From contig JBEANL010000022.1 in assembly GCA_041165405.1 (NCBI GenBank), positions 1 to 10,548 of the forward strand: DNA of 10,548 bases, read 5' to 3'. The notes below the pieces were generated by a model, which was not told the origin of the DNA, ran no database searches, and saw only the letters and a program-made list of their open reading frames with translations. Source of the stretch: Methylopumilus sp009926035 (lineage in GTDB: Bacteria; Pseudomonadota; Gammaproteobacteria; Burkholderiales; Methylophilaceae). Below are positions 1 to 6,864 of this stretch, piece after piece. Every line of letters starts with the position of its first letter. Position 1 is the first letter of the stretch. A program made the position numbers and the translations under genes.

Positions 1-843
1 GCAGGGGCTTACGCTAGACAAATTTATGAAAGTATTGGCTGCTCTGTCGAAGAATTATTCTGCGATGTGGATGGCACGTTTCCAAATCACCACCCTGATC
101 CTTCTGAGCCTCATAACCTAAATGATGTCATAGCGCATCTTAAAAAAGGTGACGCTGAATTAGGTTTTGCATTTGATGGAGATGCCGATCGTTTGGGTGT
201 AGTGACAAAAGATGGTCAAATCATTTATCCCGATCGACAACTTTTATTATTCGCAGAAGATGTATTAAGTCGTAATCCAAACGCCACCATTATCTTTGAT
301 GTGAAATCAACACGTAATTTATTTCAATGGATTAAAGACAAAGGCGGCAAGCCTTTAATGTGGAAAACAGGACATTCACTTATTAAAGCTAAAATGAAAG
401 AAGAGAAGGCAGCCCTCGCTGGTGAAATGAGCGGCCATACATTCTTTAAGGAACGTTGGTATGGTTTTGATGATGGCATTTATGCGGGCGTTAGACTTTT
501 GGAAATATTAAGTCGTTATGATAATCCTTCTGATGTTTTGAATAACTTACCTAATAGTATTAGCACGCCTGAACTTCAAATTAAAATGAAGGAAGGCGAG
601 CCTCACGCTTTAATTAAAAAATTACAAACCGAAGCGCAATTTGATAATGCACTTGAAATTATTAAAGTTGACGGATTGCGAGTTGAATATCAAGATGGGT
701 TTGGTTTGATGCGCGCATCAAATACAACGCCCGTCATTGTTTTAAGATTTGAAGCTGAAAATAAAAGTGCACTCGAAAGAATTCAAAACTCCTTTAGGAA
801 TGTTTTATCTCAAGCTAGCCCAGGATCTCATTTGCCATTCTGA
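1..843 (+). CDS. algC: Phosphomannomutase/phosphoglucomutase, C-terminal part (5' end cut by window)
   Basis: The reading frame is open from base 1 to the TGA at 841-843, giving 280 residues. The enzyme interconverts hexose 1- and 6-phosphates (mannose and glucose) for nucleotide-sugar and polysaccharide synthesis in the cytosol. Visible family signatures, in order: the metal-binding loop DGDADR (bases 175-192), the sugar-binding loop GEMSGH (421-438), and the C-terminal phosphate-binding loop RASNTTP (712-732) followed by VIVLRFEAE. These match the AlgC type of the alpha-D-phosphohexomutase superfamily. Family members are about 455-465 residues, so roughly 180 N-terminal residues, including the phosphoserine loop, lie left of the window. 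A GTG at 67 is internal and not a start. The gene converges on the next one with only 4 bases between stop codons. The AlgC/ManB distinction rests on family resemblance alone. Confidence 0.93.
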   Translation, partial: AGAYARQIYESIGCSVEELFCDVDGTFPNHHPDPSEPHNLNDVIAHLKKGDAELGFAFDGDADRLGVVTKDGQIIYPDRQLLLFAEDVLSRNPNATIIFDVKSTRNLFQWIKDKGGKPLMWKTGHSLIKAKMKEEKAALAGEMSGHTFFKERWYGFDDGIYAGVRLLEILSRYDNPSDVLNNLPNSISTPELQIKMKEGEPHALIKKLQTEAQFDNALEIIKVDGLRVEYQDGFGLMRASNTTPVIVLRFEAENKSALERIQNSFRNVLSQASPGSHLPF

Positions 844-847
844 GAAA

Positions 848-1591
848 TTAAGTCAGTAGTAATTTAAATCCTGCAATCACTAAAACCAAAGCCAATATTT
901 TTTTAATCGTATCGGCTGAATAAAATCTTATGCCGAGCGTTGTACCAATCAATGCACCTACTAAAGTAGCTCCAATAAATAGAGGTAATTGATCAGGTAA
1001 ATTCTGAACAGAAGAGTAGTTTCCAAGTAAACCAAAACTGGAGTTAATGAGAATAAAAAGTGCTGTAATGCCTGAAGTTGTCTTGGTTGAGCTCCAGCCT
1101 AAAAATAATATAAGCGGGGACAAAAATATACCCCCTCCTGTTCCAGTTAATCCTGCTAAAAATCCGATACATGAACCAATAAGCATTGCTAATAAAAACG
1201 GTGGCTTCTTAAGGTTTTTATCGATCTTATTAGAAAGATTGGTTACAAGAGAAATAGCAGACATTAATAGAATAATTCCAACGATATATTTATAGATATG
1301 ACTCGGCGCATTGATGTAACCACCTAAAAATGCAAAAGGTATGGCGCCCAGAGCGATAGGCAATAAAACTTGAAAATCAAAAAAACCTTTTCGAATAAAA
1401 CGCCAGCTTGTAAATGAAGCAATAAAAATATTTAAAACTAATGCAGTCGGTTTAATCACTGCGCTTGTAATATTAAATAGGGTCATGATGGCAATATAAA
1501 TTGATGCACCTGCATGCCCCACTGATGTATATAAGATTGCGCCTAACAATAAACATAAGCTGATAGCGAAATCGATCAATTCAAAATGCAT
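848..1591 (-). CDS. TauE/SafE family (DUF81) membrane permease
   Basis: A polytopic inner-membrane protein of 247 residues. I place the start at the ATG at 1591 because AGAGAG lies 5 bases upstream of it. A GTG 18 bases further upstream (1609) has no ribosome-binding site and would add six residues. The sequence is almost entirely hydrophobic helices joined by short loops. It has two glycine-rich repeats typical of the family, SVGHAGAS near the N-terminus and GLTGTGGGIFLSPL at mid-protein, the usual signs of the internally duplicated TauE/SafE fold. Members are proposed to export sulfite, sulfoacetate or other organosulfur anions, but substrates are mostly unproven. No sulfur gene is adjacent, so the substrate cannot be inferred here. 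It is transcribed divergently from ygiQ. Confidence 0.88.
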   Translation of the reverse strand: MHFELIDFAISLCLLLGAILYTSVGHAGASIYIAIMTLFNITSAVIKPTALVLNIFIASFTSWRFIRKGFFDFQVLLPIALGAIPFAFLGGYINAPSHIYKYIVGIILLMSAISLVTNLSNKIDKNLKKPPFLLAMLIGSCIGFLAGLTGTGGGIFLSPLILFLGWSSTKTTSGITALFILINSSFGLLGNYSSVQNLPDQLPLFIGATLVGALIGTTLGIRFYSADTIKKILALVLVIAGFKLLLT

Positions 1592-1632
1592 AAATACTCT
1601 CTTATTCACTTACTAATAATATTAAGTAATTA

Positions 1633-1640
1633 ATTATAAA
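1633..1640. promoter_or_regulatory. Overlapping divergent -10 elements between the TauE-family gene and ygiQ
   Basis: The minus strand reads a perfect TATAAT at 1638-1633, about 42 bases before the permease ATG at 1591. The plus strand reads TATAAA at 1635-1640, about 37 bases before the ygiQ ATG. Neither has a convincing TTGACA at the right spacing, so both are called on the -10 only. The overlap means that one polymerase would exclude the other. In sequence this AT-rich, chance matches are likely. Confidence 0.35.
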
Positions 1641-1657
1641 GCGTTAAATAGCTTTAT
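1636..1657. repeat. Inverted repeat ATAAAGC-N8-GCTTTAT
   Basis: Two perfect 7-base arms (1636-1642 and 1651-1657) flank an 8-base spacer. The left arm overlaps the candidate -10 elements, and the right arm ends directly before the CGGAG ribosome-binding site of ygiQ. It could be an operator, or a hairpin at the start of the ygiQ message. By rough estimate several such repeats are expected by chance in 10 kb of this composition, so function is unproven. Confidence 0.3.
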
Positions 1658-1676
1658 CGGAGTAAAATGCTCAACT

Positions 1677-3818
1677 ATGCAAACGACTGCTCAATCTTCG
1701 CTAAAAGCTATAAATAAATATCGTCCTTATTGGGCGAAACGCTTTGGCACAGCCCCAATGCTTCCTATGACACGCCAAGAAATGGATGTATTAGGCTGGG
1801 ATAGCTGCGATATTATTTTAGTCACAGGTGATGCTTATATTGACCATCCAAGTTTTGGTATGGCCTTAGTAGGTCGATTACTAGAAGATCAAGGATTCCG
1901 AGTAGGCATCATATCTCAACCTGATTGGTCGAGTGCCGAACCTTTTAAAGTATTAGGTAAACCCAATCTTTATTTCGGTATCACTGCTGGCAATATGGAT
2001 AGCATGGTGAATCGATATACGGCTGACCGAAAAATTCGTTCAGATGATGCTTATACACCAGGTGCTATTGCCGGCAAACGCCCTGACCGCGCAGTGCTTG
2101 TTTACTCGCAACGCTGTCGCGAAGCTTTTTCTGATGTGCCATTGGTTATTGGTAGTATTGAAGCCAGCCTCCGTCGTATTGCTCATTATGACTATTGGTC
2201 TGACAAAGTGCGTCGTTCAATACTGGTTGATTCTAAGGCTGATATTTTGCTATATGGCAATGCTGAACGGGCACTTATTGAACTCACCCACCGTATCGCT
2301 GCTGGTGAAAAAGTAGAAGATATTCAAAACATAAGAGGCACTGCATTCTTACGTAAAAAAATTCCTGAAGGGTGGGAAGAAGTTGCGTCCACACATCTTG
2401 ATCGTCCAGGAAAAATTGAACCACACGTTGACCCTTATGAAATGAAAATGGGTGCAGGTTCTGATTGTGAAATTAAAGCTAAATCAGATGAAGATAAATT
2501 ACCTGAAGGCACCAAAGTGATTGAGTTGGTTCGAAAAACAAAAACAGATCGAAGTAAGCAAGTGGTTCGTTTACCAAACTTTGAAGAAGTGGTGGATAAT
2601 CCGGTGCTCTATGCTCACGCATCACGTGTCCTTCATTTAGAAGCGAATCCAGGTAATGCGCGAGCGCTTATCCAAAGACACGGGGATCGTGAAGTATGGT
2701 TAAACCCACCTCCTATTCCTCTCACGACAAAAGAGATGGATTATGTATATGGCATGCCTTACGCAAGAAAACCTCACCCTTCTTATGGCAACGCTAAAAT
2801 TTCTGCATGGGAAATGATTCGTTTCTCAGTCAATATTATGCGCGGGTGTTTTGGTGGATGCACTTTCTGTTCTATTACAGAACATGAAGGTCGGATCATT
2901 CAGAGCAGATCTGAAGAAAGTATATTAAAAGAGGTTGAAGAAATTAGAGATAAAGTTGAAGGCTTTACAGGCGTCATTTCAGATTTAGGTGGCCCTACAG
3001 CGAACATGTATCGCATGGCCTGCAAATCAGAAAAGATTGAAGCTTCCTGCCGAAAACTTTCTTGTGTCTATCCAGGTATTTGTGAAAACTTAAATACTGA
3101 TCACTCAGCGCTCATAGAGCTTTATCGCAAAGCAAGAAATACTAAGGGCATTAAAAAAGTACTGATTGGTTCAGGACTTCGTTATGACCTAGCAGTAACT
3201 TCTCCTGAGTATGTCAAAGAGCTTGTACAACACCATGTCGGTGGCTATTTGAAAATTGCACCTGAACACTCCGAAGAAAATGTCTTATCTAAAATGATGA
3301 AACCGGGGATGGGTTCATATAATAAATTTAAAGAGATGTTTGATCGCTTTTCCAAAGAAGTCGGCAAAGAACAATATTTAATTCCTTATTTTATTGCAGC
3401 ACATCCAGGCGCTACTGATGAAGATATGATGAATTTGGCTCTATGGCTCAAGGAACATGATTTTAAATTAGATCAGGTACAAACTTTTACACCCACACCG
3501 ATGGCTATGGCAACAGCTATGTATCACTCAGGTAAAAATCCTTTACGCAAAGTGACGAGTGATAGCGAGGAGGTCCCCATTCCGCGAGCAGGTGGTGTAC
3601 GTCGACTTCATAAAGCTTTTATTCGTTATCATGATCCTAAAAATTGGCCTATGTTAAGGGAAGCATTACAGCGGATGGGTCGCTCTGATTTAATTGGGGA
3701 CAGTAAAAAACATCTGATCCCTGCAAGACAACCTTTATCAGAAAATCACTCTAAAAGAATGCATCAATTTGCTAGAAATAAACCCTCCACTTCAAAGCCT
3801 TTTAAACGCACTCGCTAA
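1677..3818 (+). CDS. ygiQ: YgiQ family radical SAM protein (UPF0313)
   Basis: A 713-residue protein that aligns from end to end, from memory, with E. coli YgiQ. The N-terminal region contains GWDSCDIILVTGDAYIDHPS (YgiQ-type radical SAM N-terminal domain). The radical SAM core follows with the cluster motif CFGGCTFC (C391, C395, C398), which would bind a 4Fe-4S cluster and S-adenosylmethionine. After it come ISDLGGPTANMYRM and the conserved GYLKIAPEHSEENVLSKMMK. The C-terminal region (about residue 600 onward) is the DUF3362-type extension ending in a basic tail. The reaction and substrate of this family are not established. The ATG at 1677 is the only plausible in-frame start; the nearest Shine-Dalgarno (CGGAG, 1658-1662) is 14 bases away, which is long. 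No terminator is visible after the stop, so the next gene, 35 bases on, may be cotranscribed. Confidence 0.95.
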   Translation: MQTTAQSSLKAINKYRPYWAKRFGTAPMLPMTRQEMDVLGWDSCDIILVTGDAYIDHPSFGMALVGRLLEDQGFRVGIISQPDWSSAEPFKVLGKPNLYFGITAGNMDSMVNRYTADRKIRSDDAYTPGAIAGKRPDRAVLVYSQRCREAFSDVPLVIGSIEASLRRIAHYDYWSDKVRRSILVDSKADILLYGNAERALIELTHRIAAGEKVEDIQNIRGTAFLRKKIPEGWEEVASTHLDRPGKIEPHVDPYEMKMGAGSDCEIKAKSDEDKLPEGTKVIELVRKTKTDRSKQVVRLPNFEEVVDNPVLYAHASRVLHLEANPGNARALIQRHGDREVWLNPPPIPLTTKEMDYVYGMPYARKPHPSYGNAKISAWEMIRFSVNIMRGCFGGCTFCSITEHEGRIIQSRSEESILKEVEEIRDKVEGFTGVISDLGGPTANMYRMACKSEKIEASCRKLSCVYPGICENLNTDHSALIELYRKARNTKGIKKVLIGSGLRYDLAVTSPEYVKELVQHHVGGYLKIAPEHSEENVLSKMMKPGMGSYNKFKEMFDRFSKEVGKEQYLIPYFIAAHPGATDEDMMNLALWLKEHDFKLDQVQTFTPTPMAMATAMYHSGKNPLRKVTSDSEEVPIPRAGGVRRLHKAFIRYHDPKNWPMLREALQRMGRSDLIGDSKKHLIPARQPLSENHSKRMHQFARNKPSTSKPFKRTR

Positions 3819-3823
3819 CCCTT

Positions 3824-3840
3824 AACTTCACTAAGAAGTT
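3824..3840 (+). other. Small hairpin before the ribosome-binding site of the next gene
   Basis: AACTTC (3824-3829) and GAAGTT (3835-3840) form a perfect 6-base stem around the loop ACTAA. It begins 5 bases after the ygiQ stop and ends directly at GGAAGAAGG, the ribosome-binding site of the gene at 3854. No T-tract follows, so it is not an intrinsic terminator. It could stabilise or process a joint message. It is also short enough to be chance. Confidence 0.3.
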
Positions 3841-3853
3841 GGAAGAAGGCAAA

Positions 3854-4438
3854 ATGAAAAATAAAAAAATCACTGAACTTATATCGCAAATGGACGCGAT
3901 AGAAAAAGAACTGAATGAAGTCATTCATCGACAAGAAATTCAATTCAATTATAAATTTAAAGGCAAAAAGGTTGAATTTGAGAGTTCTATTAAAGAAGCA
4001 CACAAGCAATTAAAAATTGGTCTGATACATTGGTTTTCAACAAGACCTATCAATCTAATTACAGGCCCAATCATCTACAGCATGATCATCCCTATGTTAA
4101 TCCTAGATGCATGTATAAGCTTTTATCAGTTCACTTGTTTTCCTATCTATAAAATTAAATTAGTTAAACGACGTGATTACATTTCTTTTGATCGCCACCA
4201 TCTTCATTATCTTAATTGGATCGAAAAATTTCATTGCACATACTGTGCTTATGGGGCTGGACTTTTAGCTTATATTACAGAAATTGTAGCGCGTACTGAG
4301 CAATACTTCTGCCCTATAAAACATGCAAGAAAAGTCATAGGCACACACTCAAGATATATAAAATTTTTAGAATACGGAGACGCTAAAAACTATCAAGAAA
4401 ATCTTGAAAACTATAGAAAACAGCTTTCAAAGACTTAA
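3854..4438 (+). CDS. Conserved membrane-associated protein of unknown function, CxxC motif
   Basis: A 194-residue protein. I prefer the ATG at 3854, preceded by GGAAGAAGG, over an in-frame TTG at 3839. The N-terminal 55 residues are charged, with a heptad-like helix (residues 5-30). One long hydrophobic stretch (about 69-96) is long enough for one or two membrane passes. The C-terminal half is hydrophilic and looks most conserved: FDRHHLHYLNWIEKFHCTYC, with C128 and C131 spaced as CxxC, then EIVARTEQYFCPIKHAR with C153 and H157. I recall this C-terminal pattern from uncharacterised proteins in many proteobacteria but know no assigned function. The CxxC with a third cysteine and several histidines could bind a metal or undergo redox change; that is inference. 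It follows ygiQ by 35 bases. Its codon use looks like its neighbours'. Confidence 0.85.
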   Translation: MKNKKITELISQMDAIEKELNEVIHRQEIQFNYKFKGKKVEFESSIKEAHKQLKIGLIHWFSTRPINLITGPIIYSMIIPMLILDACISFYQFTCFPIYKIKLVKRRDYISFDRHHLHYLNWIEKFHCTYCAYGAGLLAYITEIVARTEQYFCPIKHARKVIGTHSRYIKFLEYGDAKNYQENLENYRKQLSKT

Positions 4439-4507
4439 CCTCTTATTTTTATGAACTTTTTTATAAAACTTAAGACTAAGAAGCATTTTCATTTATAGGG
4501 TACTTTT
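4439..4507 (+). promoter_or_regulatory. AT-rich gap with a weak promoter candidate for the exported-protein pair
   Basis: The 69 bases contain TATAAA at 4462-4467, placed well for a -10 element giving a 5' leader of about 34 bases. No recognisable -35 element lies upstream. AGGG (4497-4500) is the ribosome-binding site of the gene at 4508. The A/T-only inverted stretch around 4445-4467 is too weak to call a terminator for the preceding gene. Confidence 0.25.
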
Positions 4508-4900
4508 ATGAGAGCTGTAGTTGTATGTTTAACCTTACTGAGTTTTTTTTCATTGGCATTTGCCAATCAAGATATAAATATTCAAAAACTTCAAAGCCAA
4601 AAACAATCTATTAGTACCATCAATCAATGTAGCAATCCTGCCCAATTAGATCAATTTATTCAAAATGCACTGGATAATGTCACGAATCATGAAAAAAAAG
4701 CTAAACATGCAGCATTTCTTGAAGAGCTTATCAAATACAATCCTTCATGTTTTGTAGCAAGTGTCAAAAAATTAGATCCGAAAAGCTGTGAAAAAATTGA
4801 AGAGTCTTATCTTAATGAACCTTTCTTTTACCCAAGAGAGGATCTAAGAGCTTCTCTTGCAAAAGCGAAAAATTACAAGGCGAGTTGTTTAGCGAGTTAA
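4508..4900 (+). CDS. Small periplasmic protein of unknown function with signal peptide and four cysteines
   Basis: A 130-residue protein starting at an ATG with AGGG 7 bases upstream. The N-terminus is a clear Sec signal peptide: an arginine, a hydrophobic core (VVVCLTLLSFFSL) and the cleavage-site pattern AFA before N20. The mature part of about 111 residues is hydrophilic and probably helical, with four cysteines (C41, C81, C94, C127), an even number compatible with two disulfide bonds in the periplasm. I recognise no domain. Only 4 bases separate its stop from the start of the next exported protein, so the two are almost certainly cotranscribed and possibly translationally coupled. A role cannot be assigned. 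An alternative is a small secreted protein acting together with the repeat protein downstream. Confidence 0.8.
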   Translation: MRAVVVCLTLLSFFSLAFANQDINIQKLQSQKQSISTINQCSNPAQLDQFIQNALDNVTNHEKKAKHAAFLEELIKYNPSCFVASVKKLDPKSCEKIEESYLNEPFFYPREDLRASLAKAKNYKASCLAS

Positions 4901-4904
4901 ATTT

Positions 4905-5360
4905 ATGAAAATTATTCGTTTTCTATCGATCATCCCTCTTTTATTTCTTTGCACTTTCTCTTACTCAAAAGACTCTCCTGAAAAATTATTTACGGGTACA
5001 CAAATTGAAAAATATCAAAATGGAAATACCAAATATGAAGTTCATTATGTGAATGGTAAAAAAGAAGGTTTAGAGACTTTTTGGTATAACAGTGGACTGA
5101 AATACATACAAACTAATTACAAAAATGATAAAGAAGATGGTGTTTGGAACCAATGGTATGAAAATGGCCAACTTAAATTAGAAGCACATTATAAAGATGG
5201 TAAAGAGCATGGCTTATTCACTCAGTGGTATGACAATGGTACAAAACGATCTGAGGCTACTTTTAAAGATGGCAAAAAAGAAGGGTACGAGATTTATTGG
5301 GAAAAGAATGGTGATGTTAAATCTAAAACCTTATACGAAGACGGTAAGCCCAAAAAATAA
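4905..5360 (+). CDS. Exported MORN-like (MORN_2/YwqK-type) repeat protein
   Basis: A 151-residue protein with an N-terminal signal peptide (hydrophobic IIPLLFLCTFSYS, likely cleaved near residue 21). C16 is not in a proper lipobox, because the residue before it is leucine. The rest is a tandem array with an exact 24-residue period. Turns of the N/S-G type have their glycine at residues 40, 64, 88, 112 and 136, and the paired glycines of the KxxG loops are at 55, 79, 103 and 127. The consensus unit is WYxNGxxKxEAxYKDGKxxG, typical of MORN_2 repeats, which build an extended beta-hairpin surface. Such proteins are often labelled YwqK-family antitoxins by automatic annotation; the export signal and lack of an obvious toxin argue against that role here. 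No Shine-Dalgarno is obvious, which fits coupling to the gene ending 4 bases upstream. Confidence 0.85.
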   Translation: MKIIRFLSIIPLLFLCTFSYSKDSPEKLFTGTQIEKYQNGNTKYEVHYVNGKKEGLETFWYNSGLKYIQTNYKNDKEDGVWNQWYENGQLKLEAHYKDGKEHGLFTQWYDNGTKRSEATFKDGKKEGYEIYWEKNGDVKSKTLYEDGKPKK

Positions 5361-5382
5361 GAATACTGCCTGAGTAGTATTC
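5361..5382. terminator. Bidirectional hairpin terminator between convergent genes
   Basis: GAATACTGC (5361-5369) pairs with GTAGTATTC (5374-5382): nine pairs with one G-U wobble and the tetraloop CTGA. The hairpin fills the whole gap between the TAA at 5358-5360 and the TAG at 5385-5383. On the minus strand it is followed by TTATTTTTTG, a good U-tract for terminating the corA transcript. On the plus strand it is followed by the weaker CCTATTT. Confidence 0.7.
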
Positions 5383-6729
5383 CTATTTATCAAAAGAATT
5401 TTCTGATCTTAATTTTTCAATGCGCTTATTTTCAAAGGCTCTTAAACCTATAAATGTAAAGAGTCCAATCGCAATCATGACTAAAATAAAACAGCCATAG
5501 GCTAATTGCCAAGGGATACTATTAGTCATCATACTAAATTCAGACATGCCTCCAATACCTGCAATGATATTCACCGGCATAAAGACGACGCTGATAATCG
5601 TCAATCTTTTCAAATCAATATTTTGATTTACATTAAGAAAGCCAACTGTGGCATCCATTTGAAAGTTGATCTTATTAAATAAGAATGATGTATGACCATC
5701 CAACGAATCAATGTCACGAAGAATTTCTTTGACATCTTCATGTTGACTCACTGATAAAAGCTTTGAACGCATCAAAAATGACAGAGCGTTTCTAGTATCC
5801 ATCACATTACGTCTTATCTTACCGTTCAAATCTTCCTCGATGGCAATATCAGAAAGAATAGTCGCAGCCTGACTATTTGTCATATAGGACTTCACAACCT
5901 GCTTACCGACTTTTTCTAATCTTGAATACACATCTTCAAGGGCGTTTGCTGAATATTCAATATCTGCTGCATACAAATCTAATAAGACATCTTTCGCTTG
6001 AGATACATAGCCTGCTTCTGCACGTGCTCTTAAACGTTGAAGTCTGAATACAGGCAATTCTTCATTTCTGACAGTAAATAATATTTTGTCTTTAAGGACG
6101 AATGCCACCGTAACGTTTTTAGATTCTTTAGTGGTATCTAGCAAGAAATTGGAATGTAGATGAATTTCACCATTATCTTCAATATAAAAACGCGCACTCG
6201 TCTCCAAGTCTGTAAGTTCATTGGGGTTAGGAATATGTGCACCAAAAATTTCTCTAGCCCATTCGAGCTGCTCAATCTCAGGCGTGACAAGATCCACCCA
6301 AATAGGCTTAGCTTTTTCAAGATCTTTTCGGCTGTAAATAGGTATTTGACGTAAGCGACCTTTAAACAAGTCAAATACTCGAATCACCGTAATTTGCTCT
6401 TTATTTGGAGTTTCGTCAGATACAAGATCCATACGAATGTCATCAGAAACTTCCAGAAGCACATCGTCACGACGACTTGTTTCAATATGATCCCATACAA
6501 CAATTCGCTCTTGCTCTATTAATGCTTCCAGAATTCTTGCAATGTCATTAACTTCTAGTTTTTTAACAAACTTTTCTAATTCGGTGGAATTTTGTTTTTG
6601 AATGAGAGATTCGACAATATCCTGACGAGACATTTCTTGTCTTTGAATGAGATTACCAACCAGATTTTGCTTAGCGAGCAAGTTTTTGATGCTGGATAAT
6701 TTCTTATCAATGTTGTTTTTTTCTGACAT
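5383..6729 (-). CDS. corA: CorA-family divalent cation transporter with MgtE-like N-terminal domain
   Basis: A 448-residue inner-membrane protein expected to move Mg2+ or a similar divalent cation as an oligomeric channel. Residues of about 30-110 form a helical region resembling the MgtE N-terminal domain. They are followed by the CorA cytosolic domain (about 120-365), with long charged helices leading into the membrane. Two C-terminal transmembrane helices are visible (about 374-394 and 409-429), ending in a basic tail, as in CorA. The selectivity signature, normally GMN after the first helix, reads G394-M395-S396 in the context GIGGMSEFSMM. I recall this variant from other betaproteobacterial members, so it is probably a subfamily trait rather than damage. 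The start ATG has GAGG 8 bases upstream. The transported ion is therefore less certain than the fold. Confidence 0.87.
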   Translation of the reverse strand: MSEKNNIDKKLSSIKNLLAKQNLVGNLIQRQEMSRQDIVESLIQKQNSTELEKFVKKLEVNDIARILEALIEQERIVVWDHIETSRRDDVLLEVSDDIRMDLVSDETPNKEQITVIRVFDLFKGRLRQIPIYSRKDLEKAKPIWVDLVTPEIEQLEWAREIFGAHIPNPNELTDLETSARFYIEDNGEIHLHSNFLLDTTKESKNVTVAFVLKDKILFTVRNEELPVFRLQRLRARAEAGYVSQAKDVLLDLYAADIEYSANALEDVYSRLEKVGKQVVKSYMTNSQAATILSDIAIEEDLNGKIRRNVMDTRNALSFLMRSKLLSVSQHEDVKEILRDIDSLDGHTSFLFNKINFQMDATVGFLNVNQNIDLKRLTIISVVFMPVNIIAGIGGMSEFSMMTNSIPWQLAYGCFILVMIAIGLFTFIGLRAFENKRIEKLRSENSFDK

Positions 6730-6758
6730 GATAATTGCCTCGAATTCAGATTAAGCTT

Positions 6759-6803
6759 AAGGTTTCGGCAATTGTAAAGTAATAGCAATCAAATTGAAAC
6801 CTT
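6759..6803. repeat. Inverted repeat AAGGTTTC / GAAACCTT upstream of corA
   Basis: Perfect 8-base arms lie at 6759-6766 and 6796-6803, separated by 29 bases. A minus-strand TACAAT (6776-6771), one mismatch from the -10 consensus, lies between the arms, so they would bracket a candidate corA promoter. If transcription instead starts upstream, they would form a hairpin in the corA leader. No sequence evidence decides between the two. The rest of the 135-base gap (6730-6864) shows nothing else recognisable and no terminator for the pirin gene. Confidence 0.35.
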
Positions 6804-6864
6804 GATTACTAATAAAAATGAATTACTTATGTTTACCCTGAAAATAAGGTGGTTTGGTCACTAT

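Noticed and set aside
820..850. TCTCA...TGAGA hairpin between the convergent algC and permease genes
   Set aside because: The stem is only five pairs with a ten-base loop and no T-tract on either strand, too weak for a terminator.
1047..1295. Open frame of 82 codons on the plus strand inside the TauE-family gene
   Set aside because: Lies fully antisense within a well-supported membrane protein gene, has no ribosome-binding site and no recognisable protein features.
2044..2316. Open frame of 90 codons inside ygiQ in another frame
   Set aside because: ygiQ is continuous and conserved across this stretch, so this is an out-of-frame shadow.
4905..4960. Lipoprotein signal (cysteine at residue 16) in the MORN-like protein
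   Set aside because: The residues before the cysteine (LFL) do not fit a lipobox, which needs a small residue at -1. An ordinary signal peptide fits better.
4905..5360. Toxin-antitoxin module, from the YwqK-family antitoxin label often given to MORN_2 proteins
   Set aside because: Both this protein and its partner carry signal peptides, and no toxin-like domain is visible nearby.
6757..6792. Eleven-residue leader peptide upstream of corA (TTG at 6792, AAGG 7 bases upstream)
   Set aside because: It needs a rare start codon and a transcript start upstream of the best -10 candidate. A frame this short is expected by chance.
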